Below are positions 48,734 to 57,733 of a stretch of 64,000 nt of DNA, piece after piece. Positions within the stretch are counted from its first letter, which is position 1; the number at the start of each line of letters is the position of its first letter. Below the pieces are notes generated by a model. The model was given only the letters and a program-made list of their open reading frames with translations. It made no database searches and was not told the DNA's origin. A program made the position numbers and the translations under genes. The DNA is from Salinicoccus halitifaciens (GTDB lineage: Bacteria; Bacillota; Bacilli; Staphylococcales; Salinicoccaceae). The DNA is taken from assembly GCF_021026095.1 (NCBI RefSeq), contig NZ_JAJNCU010000005.1, forward strand, positions 62,001-126,000, in the 5' to 3' direction.

Positions 48734-49264
48734 CTACGCGTCATTAATTTCTGTAATGGAATCAATTGGTGTTTTAACCGCTTTGCGTGCCCTTACTACA
48801 GATTCTTCATCCGGGGCATCATAGAAACACAGACACTTTGACATATCTTCGCACACGTATGTTCTGGAAAAGGAAACTTCAGGTACTTCTGAATAGTGAA
48901 CAGAATTTTTCTTTTTGCGATTTAAATAATCATCCATAGTAAGCTCTGCCGGAATATTCCACTCGACAAGGTAATTGACCTGCTCTGCTTGTTTTTTCAC
49001 TTCTTCAAGGTCTTTGCCCACCAGTCTCACTTCTTTGACGAGCTGGATGACAACATCCTGTCCTTTCAAGCTTCTCTCAACAGTCTCGGCATCTTCTCCC
49101 TCAAGAATGAAGAAAACTCTGGAAAAATCTTTAGAAACCTGCACTTCAATCAGGTTGAGATTATTTTTTTGCAGAATTTCTTGCATAACCGATACTTTCT
49201 TCTCAAAATCACTTTTGCTGTCAACCGGGCGGTTAAATTCTGCTTCAATTAAAAATAGTGGCAT
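48734..49264 (-). CDS. protein with two DUF4242-like ferredoxin-fold repeats
   Basis: 176 aa. The C-terminal half (about 95-172: YLVEWNIPAELTMDDYLNR, RTYVCEDMSKCLCFYDAPDEESVVRA, TPIDSITEI) matches DUF4242, a ferredoxin-like fold that includes a nickel-binding actinobacterial protein. The N-terminal half (FLIEAEFNRPVDS, EVQVSKDFSRVFFILEGEDAETVERS) has the same element order, so it looks like an internal duplication. First gene after the shared motif promoter; ATG at 49264 behind AAGGAGAGG. Function unknown. Confidence 0.7.
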   Translation of the reverse strand: MPLFLIEAEFNRPVDSKSDFEKKVSVMQEILQKNNLNLIEVQVSKDFSRVFFILEGEDAETVERSLKGQDVVIQLVKEVRLVGKDLEEVKKQAEQVNYLVEWNIPAELTMDDYLNRKKKNSVHYSEVPEVSFSRTYVCEDMSKCLCFYDAPDEESVVRARKAVKTPIDSITEINDA

Positions 49265-49296
49265 CAATGACCTCTCCTTATAGAAAATTCAGTAAT

Positions 49297-49314
49297 TTAA
49301 TTCATACTATTTAA
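49297..49314. promoter_or_regulatory. candidate HxlR operator, copy A
   Basis: TTAATTCATACTATTTAA, an imperfect inverted repeat, lies between the DUF4242 and HxlR genes. The same sequence recurs inverted at 52444-52461 upstream of the ABC ATPase gene, differing at only three positions. Confidence 0.55.
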
Positions 49315-49337
49315 CTTGGTTTTAACTTTAAGGTTAG

Positions 49338-49360
49338 TTTATTATACTAACTTCAAAAAA
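49338..49360 (-). promoter_or_regulatory. conserved promoter element of the DUF4242 gene
   Basis: Minus strand TTTTTTGAAG, three bases, then TATAAT (49341-49346). It shares 21 of 23 positions with 52475-52497. There is no good -35 at 17 bp, so the conserved T-rich part may bind an activator. Around the -10, GTTAGT and ACTAAC form a small inverted repeat. Confidence 0.5.
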
Positions 49361-49436
49361 TCAACTTATTACTTAGAATTAAAATATCTTTTTTATGATA
49401 TGATTTAAATTACCAGTAGATTTGGAGGGAATAATT

Positions 49437-49865
49437 GTGAAGACTACATATGATTTACCTTGTAATATTGCACAGACATTAAATATCCTCGGTGATAGAT
49501 GGACACTTCTGATTGCCCATGAAATTTTGGTAGGAAATATGACATTCACCAGTATCAAGAACAATTTGAAGGGCATCTCTTCCAACTTGCTTTCAGATAG
49601 GTTGAAATACCTGGAAGAGACTGGTCTGATTGAATCCAATTTATATTCCGCCCATCCTCCCCGCTATAAATATACATTGACCGAAAGCGGCAGAGAACTT
49701 GAACATGTTTTTAATTCCATGATTCTCTGGGGAGAGCAGCATTTGAAAAAATGCTATAAGAACCTTGTACATGAAAAATGCGGTCACAGCGTTGAAATTA
49801 CATACTACTGTGCGCATTGTGATGAAAATACAAATGACTTGTCTGTGGTTAAAGTGAGGGACTAA
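49437..49865 (+). CDS. HxlR-family transcriptional regulator
   Basis: 142 aa from GTG at 49437, behind TTGGAGGG. Winged helix of the HxlR type: CNIAQTLNILGDRWTLLIAHEIL, then FTSIKNNLKGISSNLLSDRLKYLEETGLI and the wing PRYKYTLTESG. The C-terminus has a cluster of cysteines and histidines (HEKCGHSVEITYYCAHCDE) that could bind metal or sense redox state. Divergent from DUF4242 and flanked by two operons with matching promoter motifs, so it is the likely local regulator. Confidence 0.85.
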   Translation: MKTTYDLPCNIAQTLNILGDRWTLLIAHEILVGNMTFTSIKNNLKGISSNLLSDRLKYLEETGLIESNLYSAHPPRYKYTLTESGRELEHVFNSMILWGEQHLKKCYKNLVHEKCGHSVEITYYCAHCDENTNDLSVVKVRD

Positions 49866-49884
49866 TGCCGATTGATTCAGCTCC

Positions 49885-50643
49885 CTATGCCATCCCCCAT
49901 TGCTTTTCGATCCATTTTTCCAACAGGCGGATCAGTCTGTCCAACAATAAGCCACTGACCCCGATGAAGATTATCCCGGCGAGCACTAAATCTAACCGCA
50001 ATAGGTTTCTTGCATCTACAATCAAGTAACCGAGTCCGGATTGGGCACCGACCATTTCTCCTGAAACAAGGAATATCCAAGCTGTCCCCACACCGATATG
50101 AAGCCCGTTCGCTATAGAAGGAAAAGCGGCAGGTAAAATCACCTTCCACATTAAGTATGGCTGCTTTATTTCTAAATTTTTGGCTAACTTCAAATATGTT
50201 TCATCCACACTTTTTACACCGGATACAGTAGTCAGCAGTATCGGGAAAAAAGCGGCGATAAAGATGATTACTATGGCCGGTGCACTCCCAATACCAAACC
50301 ACAGGACGATAAAGGGCGACCATGCAATTGGTGCAACGGGTCTCAGCACTTGAACAACAGGGTCGACGACATTCCATAAGCGAGTCATCCTTCCCAGGAA
50401 CAGACCCAGTAGTATAGCGATGATTGCTGCTGAAAGATATCCGGTTAAAAACCTGAACATACTTATATTCAGATGCTCAAATAAGGACCCATCAGCAACT
50501 AAAGAAACAATCGCCTGCGCGACAGTTAATGGCGGCGGGAATAATGCTTCCTCAATATCCGTCATCCAAATCGCCACCTGCCATATAACAACGACGGCCA
50601 CGACAGCATAAATGACATTCATGGATTTATTCAGTACCTTCAT
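49885..50643 (-). CDS. SsuC/TauC-like ABC importer permease
   Basis: 252 aa, six hydrophobic segments. The EAA loop KLAKNLEIKQPYLMWKVILPAAFPSIANGLHIGVGTAW is typical of the nitrate/sulfonate/taurine permease family. It follows the binding-protein gene by three bases. Convergent with hxlR. Confidence 0.85.
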   Translation of the reverse strand: MKVLNKSMNVIYAVVAVVVIWQVAIWMTDIEEALFPPPLTVAQAIVSLVADGSLFEHLNISMFRFLTGYLSAAIIAILLGLFLGRMTRLWNVVDPVVQVLRPVAPIAWSPFIVLWFGIGSAPAIVIIFIAAFFPILLTTVSGVKSVDETYLKLAKNLEIKQPYLMWKVILPAAFPSIANGLHIGVGTAWIFLVSGEMVGAQSGLGYLIVDARNLLRLDLVLAGIIFIGVSGLLLDRLIRLLEKWIEKQWGMA

Positions 50644-50646
50644 TAT

Positions 50647-51603
50647 TTATCCAACCTCATCCCACAGTGATACATCTACAAATTCCTCGTAAGTTGGCGG
50701 ATTTTCAGATAATCCCATCTCCTGCATATACACTCTTAAGTCATTATATGAATCTTCGTCGATCTTTAACTCATCATAGGAAATCCAATCCATTGATAAA
50801 TCCATCACTTCTTCATCCACTTGCATGAATTCAGAGGAAACTTGGTGAACATGCTCGTCTTTCTCATCAGACTGAGCGGCCGCTTTTAAATAATCACTCA
50901 TAAAATCCTGCGCCAGCCCCCTGTTATTCTTGATAAAATCCCCGTGCAGCACAATCGCGCAATCCAGTGAATTTTCCCAAAGATGGTCGGATTGATACAA
51001 TACTTTTCCGCTGTCCATGACGACAGATTGGGCACCGAAAGGTTCTGCAACAACATAACCCTTGATTCGACCTTCTGCCAGTGCAGCAGGCATTTCAGCC
51101 GGCGGCATTTCAACAGTATTTATATCTTCGTAGTCGATACCTTCCTCTTTCAGCATCAGATATAATAGAACATTGTGAGTAGATATCTTATGCGGAATTG
51201 CGAATGTTTCTCCTTTTAAATCACTTATTTCATTAATATCTTTAGCACCCATCAGAACATTCCCTTCCCGATGCCCCAGCGCAACCCCTCTTAAATCGAT
51301 ACCCAGTTCATTCGCTTTCATGGCCACCGTAATCAAAGTAGAAGCCCCATCAATTCTTCCAGTGTTCAAAGCATCCATGAGGTCCGGCCAGGAAGAAAAT
51401 CGCACAAGTTCAATATTATAATCAGCATTAGTGCTTTCCAACATATCTTCCTGCATGAATAATGGCACTGCATGAGTGATCGGCATATAACCAATTTTAA
51501 TTAAGGGTTTTCCATCTCCCTCTTCGCTTGATGCTTGATTGCTGCATCCATTCATTATGAGTGCTAAGCAAATAGTTAAAATTCCTGTCAAAGCCTTCTT
51601 CAT
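50647..51603 (-). CDS. SsuA/NMT1-like substrate-binding lipoprotein
   Basis: 318 aa with a lipoprotein signal ending IMNGC (Cys20). The mature part begins IKIGYMPITHAVPLFMQEDML and has SWPDLMDALNTGRIDGAST and FAIPHKISTHNVLLYLMLKE, typical of NMT1/SsuA-type binding proteins for sulfonates, nitrate or pyrimidines. Context (DszC-like flavoprotein) favours an organosulfur compound, but this is inference. Confidence 0.82.
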   Translation of the reverse strand: MKKALTGILTICLALIMNGCSNQASSEEGDGKPLIKIGYMPITHAVPLFMQEDMLESTNADYNIELVRFSSWPDLMDALNTGRIDGASTLITVAMKANELGIDLRGVALGHREGNVLMGAKDINEISDLKGETFAIPHKISTHNVLLYLMLKEEGIDYEDINTVEMPPAEMPAALAEGRIKGYVVAEPFGAQSVVMDSGKVLYQSDHLWENSLDCAIVLHGDFIKNNRGLAQDFMSDYLKAAAQSDEKDEHVHQVSSEFMQVDEEVMDLSMDWISYDELKIDEDSYNDLRVYMQEMGLSENPPTYEEFVDVSLWDEVG

Positions 51604-51629
51604 GTAATTTCTCTCCTCTCTTGTGAACT

Positions 51630-52415
51630 CTAGATGTTAAATTCAATCGGCGGTTTAGTCATACTTAAATGAAACTCTTCTAATATCAAGCTGCGGTAAT
51701 GCTGGAATTCACTGCCACTGCGATCCCTTGGTTTGTATGTATCTATCTTAATCTCTTTTTGAATATGGCCTGGCTCTTTTCCCATTATGAGGATCCTGTC
51801 TGAGAGATAAATCGCCTCATCGATATCATGTGTCACCAATACAATTGTAGTTTGGGCTTTCTTTTGAATCTTTAGCAACTCGTCCTGCAAATAATAACGG
51901 TTAATTGTATCCAGAGCTCCAAAAGGTTCATCCATGAGTAATAATTCAGGCTCAATTGCTAAAGCCCGGGCAATGGCAACACGCTGCTGCATGCCACCGG
52001 ATAATTGCCTGGGAAAACGATCCAGCTTATCATCTAGACCGACCATTTCAATATAGTATTTAGCTTTTTTTCTTATCTCAGCTTTAGTAAGCCCTGTATT
52101 CTCCAGGCCAAGTTCTACATTTTTCAAAACAGAACGCCAGGGAAGCAGACCGTAATTTTGAAATAGCATTACACCCTTCCTGCTCGATTCCTTTACCTCT
52201 TCACCATCGAAAAGAACATGCCCTGTGTCTTTAGTTTCAAAACCTGCGATTATATTTAGCAAAGTACTCTTGCCACAGCCACTCTGCCCCAAAATTGAAA
52301 CTATTTCGCCTTTTTTGATATCAAAGCTGATATCTTGTAAAACCAATTCAGATTTACCCTTATTACTGAAGCTTTTAAATACCTTATTAACGCATACCAA
52401 CAGTGATTCATCCAT
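51630..52415 (-). CDS. SsuB/TauB-like ABC importer ATPase
   Basis: 261 aa. Walker [10 protein letters not shown], signature [16 protein letters not shown], Walker [13 protein letters not shown]. This is the form of the nitrate/sulfonate/taurine group. First gene of the ATPase-binding protein-permease operon; ATG at 52415 behind GGAGGAAATATA. AT-richer than the genes outside the block. Confidence 0.87.
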   Translation of the reverse strand: MDESLLVCVNKVFKSFSNKGKSELVLQDISFDIKKGEIVSILGQSGCGKSTLLNIIAGFETKDTGHVLFDGEEVKESSRKGVMLFQNYGLLPWRSVLKNVELGLENTGLTKAEIRKKAKYYIEMVGLDDKLDRFPRQLSGGMQQRVAIARALAIEPELLLMDEPFGALDTINRYYLQDELLKIQKKAQTTIVLVTHDIDEAIYLSDRILIMGKEPGHIQKEIKIDTYKPRDRSGSEFQHYRSLILEEFHLSMTKPPIEFNI

Positions 52416-52443
52416 TATATTTCCTCCGCTTCATTAATCCTAT

Positions 52444-52461
52444 TTAAATAGTATGAATTAG
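52444..52461. promoter_or_regulatory. candidate HxlR operator, copy B
   Basis: TTAAATAGTATGAATTAG, the inverse of copy A at 49297-49314. It sits between the -10 and the ABC ATPase start codon. Confidence 0.55.
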
Positions 52462-52474
52462 TGTTATTAGTCAC

Positions 52475-52497
52475 TTTATTATACTTCCTTCAAAAAA
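52475..52497 (-). promoter_or_regulatory. conserved promoter element of the ABC operon
   Basis: Same element as at 49338-49360: minus strand TTTTTTGAAG, three bases, TATAAT (-10 at 52478-52483). It ties the ABC operon to the DUF4242-flavoprotein operon. Confidence 0.5.
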
Positions 52498-52532
52498 ACA
52501 ACCTCTATTTAATTGTTCCAAAAAAAGAACCA

Positions 52533-52588
52533 ATAAAAAACCTCCTAAGTTTACAGAGGAAATAAAAACTTTGTAAACTTAAGAGGTT
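52533..52588 (-). terminator. glnA terminator
   Basis: Minus strand AACCTCTTAAGTTTACA (52572-52588) pairs with TGTAAACTTAGGAGGTT (52539-52555), with one mismatch, and a T-rich run follows. Confidence 0.85.
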
Positions 52589-52641
52589 AAATTTTAATTA
52601 TAAGGTTTTTTAAGCCTTTATTAAAACCAGGCTTTTATTCA

Positions 52642-53979
52642 TCAATACTGATTCAAATACTGTTCAAGTTCCCATTCGGAGACACGGGCGCGGTACATGT
52701 CCCATTCCACCGTTTTATTGTTGTAGAACTGCCTCATGATATGAGGCCCCAGCGCATCCTGCACCACTTCGTCCTCTTTCAGGGCCTTCAGTGCCGTATA
52801 AAGGGTCGACGGCAGATCTTGCACACCGAGTGCCTCCCTTTCCTCGCGCGTCATTTCATAAAGGTTCACATTGACCGGTTCCGGCAGACCGGTTTTTTTC
52901 TTGATGCCGTCGAGCCCCGACTTCAGAATGACTGCCAGTGCCAGATAAGGGTTTGCCGCCGGGTCCACTGAACGGATTTCCGCCCTCGTCGACAATTTCC
53001 TTGATGAAGGGATCCTGAGAAGCGGCGAGCGGTTCTTGCCGCTCCAGGCGATGTAGCTCGGCGCCTCATACCCCGGCACCAGACGTTTATAGGAGTTGAC
53101 GATCGGGTTGCAGACCGCCGTGAATCCTCTTGCATGCTTCAGTATGCCGCCCATGAAATGGCGCATCTCCTGGCTCAGGCCAAAACTGTCATTTTCATCA
53201 TAAAATGCATTCTCTTCGCCCCTGAACAATGAGACATTGAAGTGCATGCCGCTGCCGTTGATGCCGAAAAGTGGCTTCGGCATGAATGTCGCATGCAGAT
53301 TATGCTTCCTCGCGACTGTTTTGACGATCAGTTTGAACGTCTGGATGTTATCACATGCGCTGATTGCATCCTCATACTTGAAGTCGATTTCATGCTGCCC
53401 TTCGGCTACTTCATGGTGGGAAGCCTCGATTTCAAACCCCATGTCCTCGAGCTCAAGCACGATATCGCGCCTGCAATTCTCACCGAGGTCCGTCGGTGCT
53501 AGATCAAAATAACCACCCTGGTCATTCAATTCCGTTGTCGGGTGACCATTTTCATCCAGTTTAAATAAAAAGAATTCAGGCTCCGGACCGAGGTTGAATG
53601 CCGAATATCCCATCTCTTCCATTTCCTTCAGCACACGCTTCAGATTTGAACGCGGGTCCCCTTCGAAAGGCTCGCCGTCCACTGTATAAATATCGCATAT
53701 CAATCTTGCGACTTTCCCTTTCCCAGCCGTCCACGGGAAAATGGACCATGTTTCGAGATCCGGCTTCAAATACATATCGGATTCCTCGATACGCACAAAA
53801 CCTTCGATGGAAGAGCCGTCGAACATCATTTCACCGTCGAGCGCCTTATCCAGCTGTCTTATCGGCACTTCAACATTCTTGATCGTACCGAGTATATCCG
53901 TAAACTGCAATCTTATATACCTGACATTTTCGTTTTCAGCGATGCGTTTGATGTCATCCCTCGTGTAATTGTTCTTCAT
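52642..53979 (-). CDS. glnA: glutamine synthetase type I
   Basis: 445 aa, the GSI-alpha length of Firmicutes. [24 protein letters not shown], the [10 protein letters not shown] glutamate block, [26 protein letters not shown] (ATP site) and [12 protein letters not shown] follow in order. There is no adenylylation site in the C-terminus. Cotranscribed with glnR, which senses feedback-inhibited GlnA. Confidence 0.98.
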   Translation of the reverse strand: MKNNYTRDDIKRIAENENVRYIRLQFTDILGTIKNVEVPIRQLDKALDGEMMFDGSSIEGFVRIEESDMYLKPDLETWSIFPWTAGKGKVARLICDIYTVDGEPFEGDPRSNLKRVLKEMEEMGYSAFNLGPEPEFFLFKLDENGHPTTELNDQGGYFDLAPTDLGENCRRDIVLELEDMGFEIEASHHEVAEGQHEIDFKYEDAISACDNIQTFKLIVKTVARKHNLHATFMPKPLFGINGSGMHFNVSLFRGEENAFYDENDSFGLSQEMRHFMGGILKHARGFTAVCNPIVNSYKRLVPGYEAPSYIAWSGKNRSPLLRIPSSRKLSTRAEIRSVDPAANPYLALAVILKSGLDGIKKKTGLPEPVNVNLYEMTREEREALGVQDLPSTLYTALKALKEDEVVQDALGPHIMRQFYNNKTVEWDMYRARVSEWELEQYLNQY

Positions 53980-54001
53980 CCATTCACTCTCCCTCTTATT
54001 T

Positions 54002-54331
54002 TTAGAAAAATCTTGATAAATCCCCGCGGTTTGGCAGCATCCTGTTCAGTTCTTTGTAATTCAGTATTTCACCAGCCGGGTGGCTTTCATCTCTGCCGAG
54101 TATCTCTCCGATCCGTTTCATCGTGAAACCCTTCTCCATCAGCGTTCTGATGGTGAGCAGCCTTTCAAAGTCATTCATCGAGAAGAGGCGGTGATTGCCC
54201 TCACTCCTTGCGGGCGCAATCAGCCCGGCCGTCTCATAATGGCGGATTTGACGCGCGGTCAGTCCGGTCAGTTTCATCGCAGATGACATTGGGAACACGG
54301 GAGCATTTCTTCGACTTTCATCATTGTTCAT
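54002..54331 (-). CDS. glnR: MerR-family nitrogen repressor GlnR
   Basis: 109 aa from ATG at 54331 ([16 protein letters not shown]), behind GGAGTGGTGATC. The winged-helix MerR DNA-binding region is [34 protein letters not shown]. The short C-terminal tail after MKRIGEILG binds feedback-inhibited glutamine synthetase in the known mechanism. Autoregulated through the GlnR box at 54391. Operon with glnA. Confidence 0.95.
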   Translation of the reverse strand: MNNDESRRNAPVFPMSSAMKLTGLTARQIRHYETAGLIAPARSEGNHRLFSMNDFERLLTIRTLMEKGFTMKRIGEILGRDESHPAGEILNYKELNRMLPNRGDLSRFF

Positions 54332-54390
54332 GATCACCACTCCAACTATGGGGAAAATAATAACACATTTTTTTCCATCCACAAAATTGA

Positions 54391-54407
54391 TGTCAGATAA
54401 TCTGACA
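54391..54407. promoter_or_regulatory. GlnR/TnrA box
   Basis: TGTCAGATAATCTGACA fits the TGTNAN7TNACA consensus exactly and is a near-perfect palindrome. It lies 60 bp upstream of the glnR start. Confidence 0.9.
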
Positions 54408-54458
54408 TTGGTCTAATTATATAGAAAAACAACCTGCAGGTATATAACTTTCAACATC

Positions 54459-54506
54459 AAAAAACGCACCGGACCCGCCGGACGAATCCGTGGGTCAAAT
54501 GCGTCT
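54459..54506 (-). terminator. terminator of the RND exporter gene
   Basis: Minus-strand stem of GACGCA/TGCGT and GACCC/GGGTC around an imperfect middle, followed by six U. Located 14 bases after the exporter stop. Confidence 0.8.
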
Positions 54507-54519
54507 TTTATTCGTGATA

Positions 54520-57500
54520 TCACCTGTTGAACTTATCCCGGTTCTTTTTACGGTTCATCGTCAAAGTCTCTTTTGTGAACAGAGAGTAGACGACAGGGAC
54601 GATGACCAGTGTCAGGAGCGTGCTTGCAAGCAGCCCGCCGATGACGCTGATGCCCATCGGCTGGTTGATTTCAGAACCTTCACCGAGCCCGATGGCGATC
54701 GGTACAAGTCCGAGTATCGTCGTGAAAGCCGTCATGAATATCGGCCGTGTACGTACATCGACCGCTTCGATGATCGCTTCATAGGCATTCATGCCGCGTG
54801 CCCGCAATTGGTTGATGAAGTCCACAAGTACAATGCCGTTGTTCACCACGATGCCGATCAGCACAAGCATCCCGATGAACACCGGTACACTCAGCGGGGT
54901 ATCGGTCAGCCACAACCCGAGCATGACACCGACGGCGGAGAGCGGGATTGTGAACATGATGACGAACGGATACTTGAATGATTCAAACTGTGCCGCCATG
55001 ACGAGGAATACGAGTATGACGGCGAGTATCATGGCCATGATCATATCCATGATGGAGTCTTCGATCAGTTCCTGGTCACCCGTGAATGACAGATTGCTGC
55101 CGGAGGATAAATCCAGTCCATTCACGATGTCCTGCATCTCGGTCACCGCTTCCGATAAATTGGCACCCGGTTCAAGCTCCAGTTCATACTGGTAGGCATG
55201 CTGGCCGTTGATCCGCTCGACGGCGGACGGGGCCGGCTGCCTGTCGACCGTCGCCACTTCATCCAGTGTCACAGCACCTTCCTCCGTCCTCGAAATCACC
55301 ATATCACCGAGGGCCTCCTCGGAGTCCACATCTTCATCGGGCAGCGTCATGCGCACCATCAGATATTCCTCCGTGCTCTCGTCGAGGACCATGAAGACAT
55401 CCATGCCGGTCGTCATATTATTGAACGTACTTGCCACTTCGGAGGCAGCGAGGCCATTCTCAAAAAGTGCATCATGATCCAGCGTGATGGCAAGTTCATC
55501 TATCGTATCGGTCGTGTTGTTCGACACCCTAGTGACGGAGTCCATTTCACCGAGTGCCCTTGTGATCTTCTCTTCATCTTCCTCCAGGTCCTGCTCACTG
55601 CTGTTCATCAGGTCGAATGTCAATACGGAGGAGTCGGTGCCGGTTGAAGTGGTCGTCATCATGCTGACCTCGGCGTCCTCTACATAGTTTTCCGCGATGC
55701 TCTGCAGCTCTTCGCTGACTTCATCCACCACTTCATTGGTCGAACGTTCACGTTCATCCGGGGGCACCGTCGTCACATAGATCGATCCCTGCGAGGCTTC
55801 CCCGCCGGCCCCGATGCCGCTCGTATCAGATGCACCGGCCATCGCGAGGAAGACATCGACCTCCTCGATGCCAAGGAGATACTCCTCCATTTCCAAAAGC
55901 GCCGCTTCGGTCGTTTCCAGATTCGTACCAGAAGTCATATCTATATTCGCCGTGAAGAAGCTCTCATCCGTTTCCGGCAGGAAAATCATGCCGGTGCGGT
56001 AGATTCCGAAAGCACCGAGGGCCACCAGGACACCCACGATCAGGAACGTCAGCAGACGGAATCTCAGGGCGAATTTCAGCATCCTCTGGATTATGCGGTT
56101 ATATATGCTCCTGCGCCTTTTCTCCTCCATGGAAGTGTTCACAGTCTTCATGAACTTGCTCGCAAACATCGGCACAACGGTGAGGGCCACGATCAGGGAA
56201 GCCAGCAGACTGAAAGCAACCGTCAGTGAAAACTGCGTGAATATCTGTCCGATGATCCCTTCGATGAACAATACGGGCAGGAAGACGGCAATCGTGGTGA
56301 ATGTCGAAGCCGTGATCGCAGCCGCAACTTCCCGCGCCCCTTCATATGCCGCCTCTTTCGGCGTTTTCCCGAGACCGAGGTGCCGGTTGATGTTTTCAAT
56401 CACAACGATGCTGTTGTCGACGAGCATCCCCACCCCGAGGGCAAGGCCGCCCATCGTCAAGAGGTTCAGTGTGAAATCAGAAAAATACATCAGCACGAAG
56501 GTGAAGATGACCGAATACGGTATCGCGATGCCGATGATGATCGGACTTCTCACATTCCTCAGGAATAAGAATAAAACCACCATCGCAAAAACGGCACCGA
56601 GAATCAGCGCAGTTGCGATGTCCTGGATTGAGCGGTTTATGTAGTCACCCTGATCGAACAGTACATCCCCTTCAATCCCTTCGAATCTCGGTTCATCAAG
56701 CGTACTTTCAAGCACATCCAGGAATTCTCCCGAGACCTGTGATGTATTTCCGTTGGATTCTTCAAGCACATTGATCAGGACGGACGGGTTTTGGTTCGTC
56801 CTGGAGATCGTCTCCCCGCTGTCACTCACCCGGACAATCTCGCTGATATCACCCAAAGTCACCTCTTCGCCCGCTTCCGGGTCGATGGTGACCGGGAATG
56901 CCTCAAGATCTTCAATCGACTGCATCTGTGCCTGGATGCGAGTGGTGATGGAATCCGTACCATCGCTGATCGTCGTACCCGGCAGCGATATATCACTCGC
57001 GGCGAGCATCTGCTGAAGCGTATTCATCTCCAGCTGATAATTTTCCATTTCATCGGAATCCAACTGTATTTCGATGGTTTCCGTGGTCAGACCTTCGGCA
57101 TCGACGCTCGCCACACCGTCGATCCGCTCCAGCTCCTCGCTCAACTCCTCCACCAGACCCTGGAACTCAAGCTCTTCCAGTTCACTGCTGACGGACATCT
57201 GGATGATCGGCAGCTGTGACGGGTCGAATTTCAGGAAGCTCGGATCGCCGGCACCGTCGGGCAGCTGGACATTATCCAGCGCCTGGCTGATTTCCCCTTC
57301 AACATCATTGATATCCGTCGCCCAGCCGAATTGAAGGAGCGTCAGGCTTGAGCCTTCCTGGGCGGTGGAAGCCATCGTATCCAGTCCCGTGGTCGTAGAT
57401 AAGCTCTCTTCAATCGGTATCGTGACCTGATCGTTCACCTCTTCAGGCCCGGCCTGATCATATGTCGCAACGACGACGCCGATTGGCGGATTGATTTCCG

Positions 57501-57606
57501 GTATCAATTTCAGCGGTATGTTCACAAGTGATACTGCACCCAGTACGATGACCAGCAGCATCGTCACCATCGTCAGCACCGGCCGTCTAATCGAAAGCTT
57601 TATCAT
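54520..57606 (-). CDS. RND-family efflux protein, SwrC/AcrB-like
   Basis: 1028 aa, start at 57606 (MIKLSIRRPVLTMVTML), behind GGGGGAGAAGTCC. Twelve predicted membrane segments with two large extracytoplasmic loops. VDNSIVVIENINRH and the proton-relay region LALGVGMLVDN in segment 4 are AcrB-type, and the second half repeats with VNNGIVLVDFINQLRARGM. In Gram-positives these proteins work without an outer membrane channel; SwrC exports surfactin and bile-like compounds. Single gene, terminator on its 3' side. Confidence 0.88.
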   Translation of the reverse strand: MIKLSIRRPVLTMVTMLLVIVLGAVSLVNIPLKLIPEINPPIGVVVATYDQAGPEEVNDQVTIPIEESLSTTTGLDTMASTAQEGSSLTLLQFGWATDINDVEGEISQALDNVQLPDGAGDPSFLKFDPSQLPIIQMSVSSELEELEFQGLVEELSEELERIDGVASVDAEGLTTETIEIQLDSDEMENYQLEMNTLQQMLAASDISLPGTTISDGTDSITTRIQAQMQSIEDLEAFPVTIDPEAGEEVTLGDISEIVRVSDSGETISRTNQNPSVLINVLEESNGNTSQVSGEFLDVLESTLDEPRFEGIEGDVLFDQGDYINRSIQDIATALILGAVFAMVVLFLFLRNVRSPIIIGIAIPYSVIFTFVLMYFSDFTLNLLTMGGLALGVGMLVDNSIVVIENINRHLGLGKTPKEAAYEGAREVAAAITASTFTTIAVFLPVLFIEGIIGQIFTQFSLTVAFSLLASLIVALTVVPMFASKFMKTVNTSMEEKRRRSIYNRIIQRMLKFALRFRLLTFLIVGVLVALGAFGIYRTGMIFLPETDESFFTANIDMTSGTNLETTEAALLEMEEYLLGIEEVDVFLAMAGASDTSGIGAGGEASQGSIYVTTVPPDERERSTNEVVDEVSEELQSIAENYVEDAEVSMMTTTSTGTDSSVLTFDLMNSSEQDLEEDEEKITRALGEMDSVTRVSNNTTDTIDELAITLDHDALFENGLAASEVASTFNNMTTGMDVFMVLDESTEEYLMVRMTLPDEDVDSEEALGDMVISRTEEGAVTLDEVATVDRQPAPSAVERINGQHAYQYELELEPGANLSEAVTEMQDIVNGLDLSSGSNLSFTGDQELIEDSIMDMIMAMILAVILVFLVMAAQFESFKYPFVIMFTIPLSAVGVMLGLWLTDTPLSVPVFIGMLVLIGIVVNNGIVLVDFINQLRARGMNAYEAIIEAVDVRTRPIFMTAFTTILGLVPIAIGLGEGSEINQPMGISVIGGLLASTLLTLVIVPVVYSLFTKETLTMNRKKNRDKFNR

Positions 57607-57692
57607 GGACTTCTCCCCCATTCATCCCTCTGGCTTAACCCCTTATATCAAATTTCATTTTACCATTTTTAATGTGAATTTACTAAATACAA

Positions 57693-57725
57693 TAAAAAAA
57701 AGCGTCAACCATTCAAGGTTGACGC
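57693..57725 (-). terminator. terminator of the NSS symporter gene
   Basis: Minus strand GCGTCAACC and GGTTGACGC are perfect nine-base arms followed by eight U. Confidence 0.93.
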
Positions 57726-57733
57726 CTGTATGT

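Noticed and set aside
54520-57606. Several 80-190-aa plus-strand frames opposite the RND exporter
   Set aside because: All are antisense shadows of one continuous 1028-aa conserved protein.
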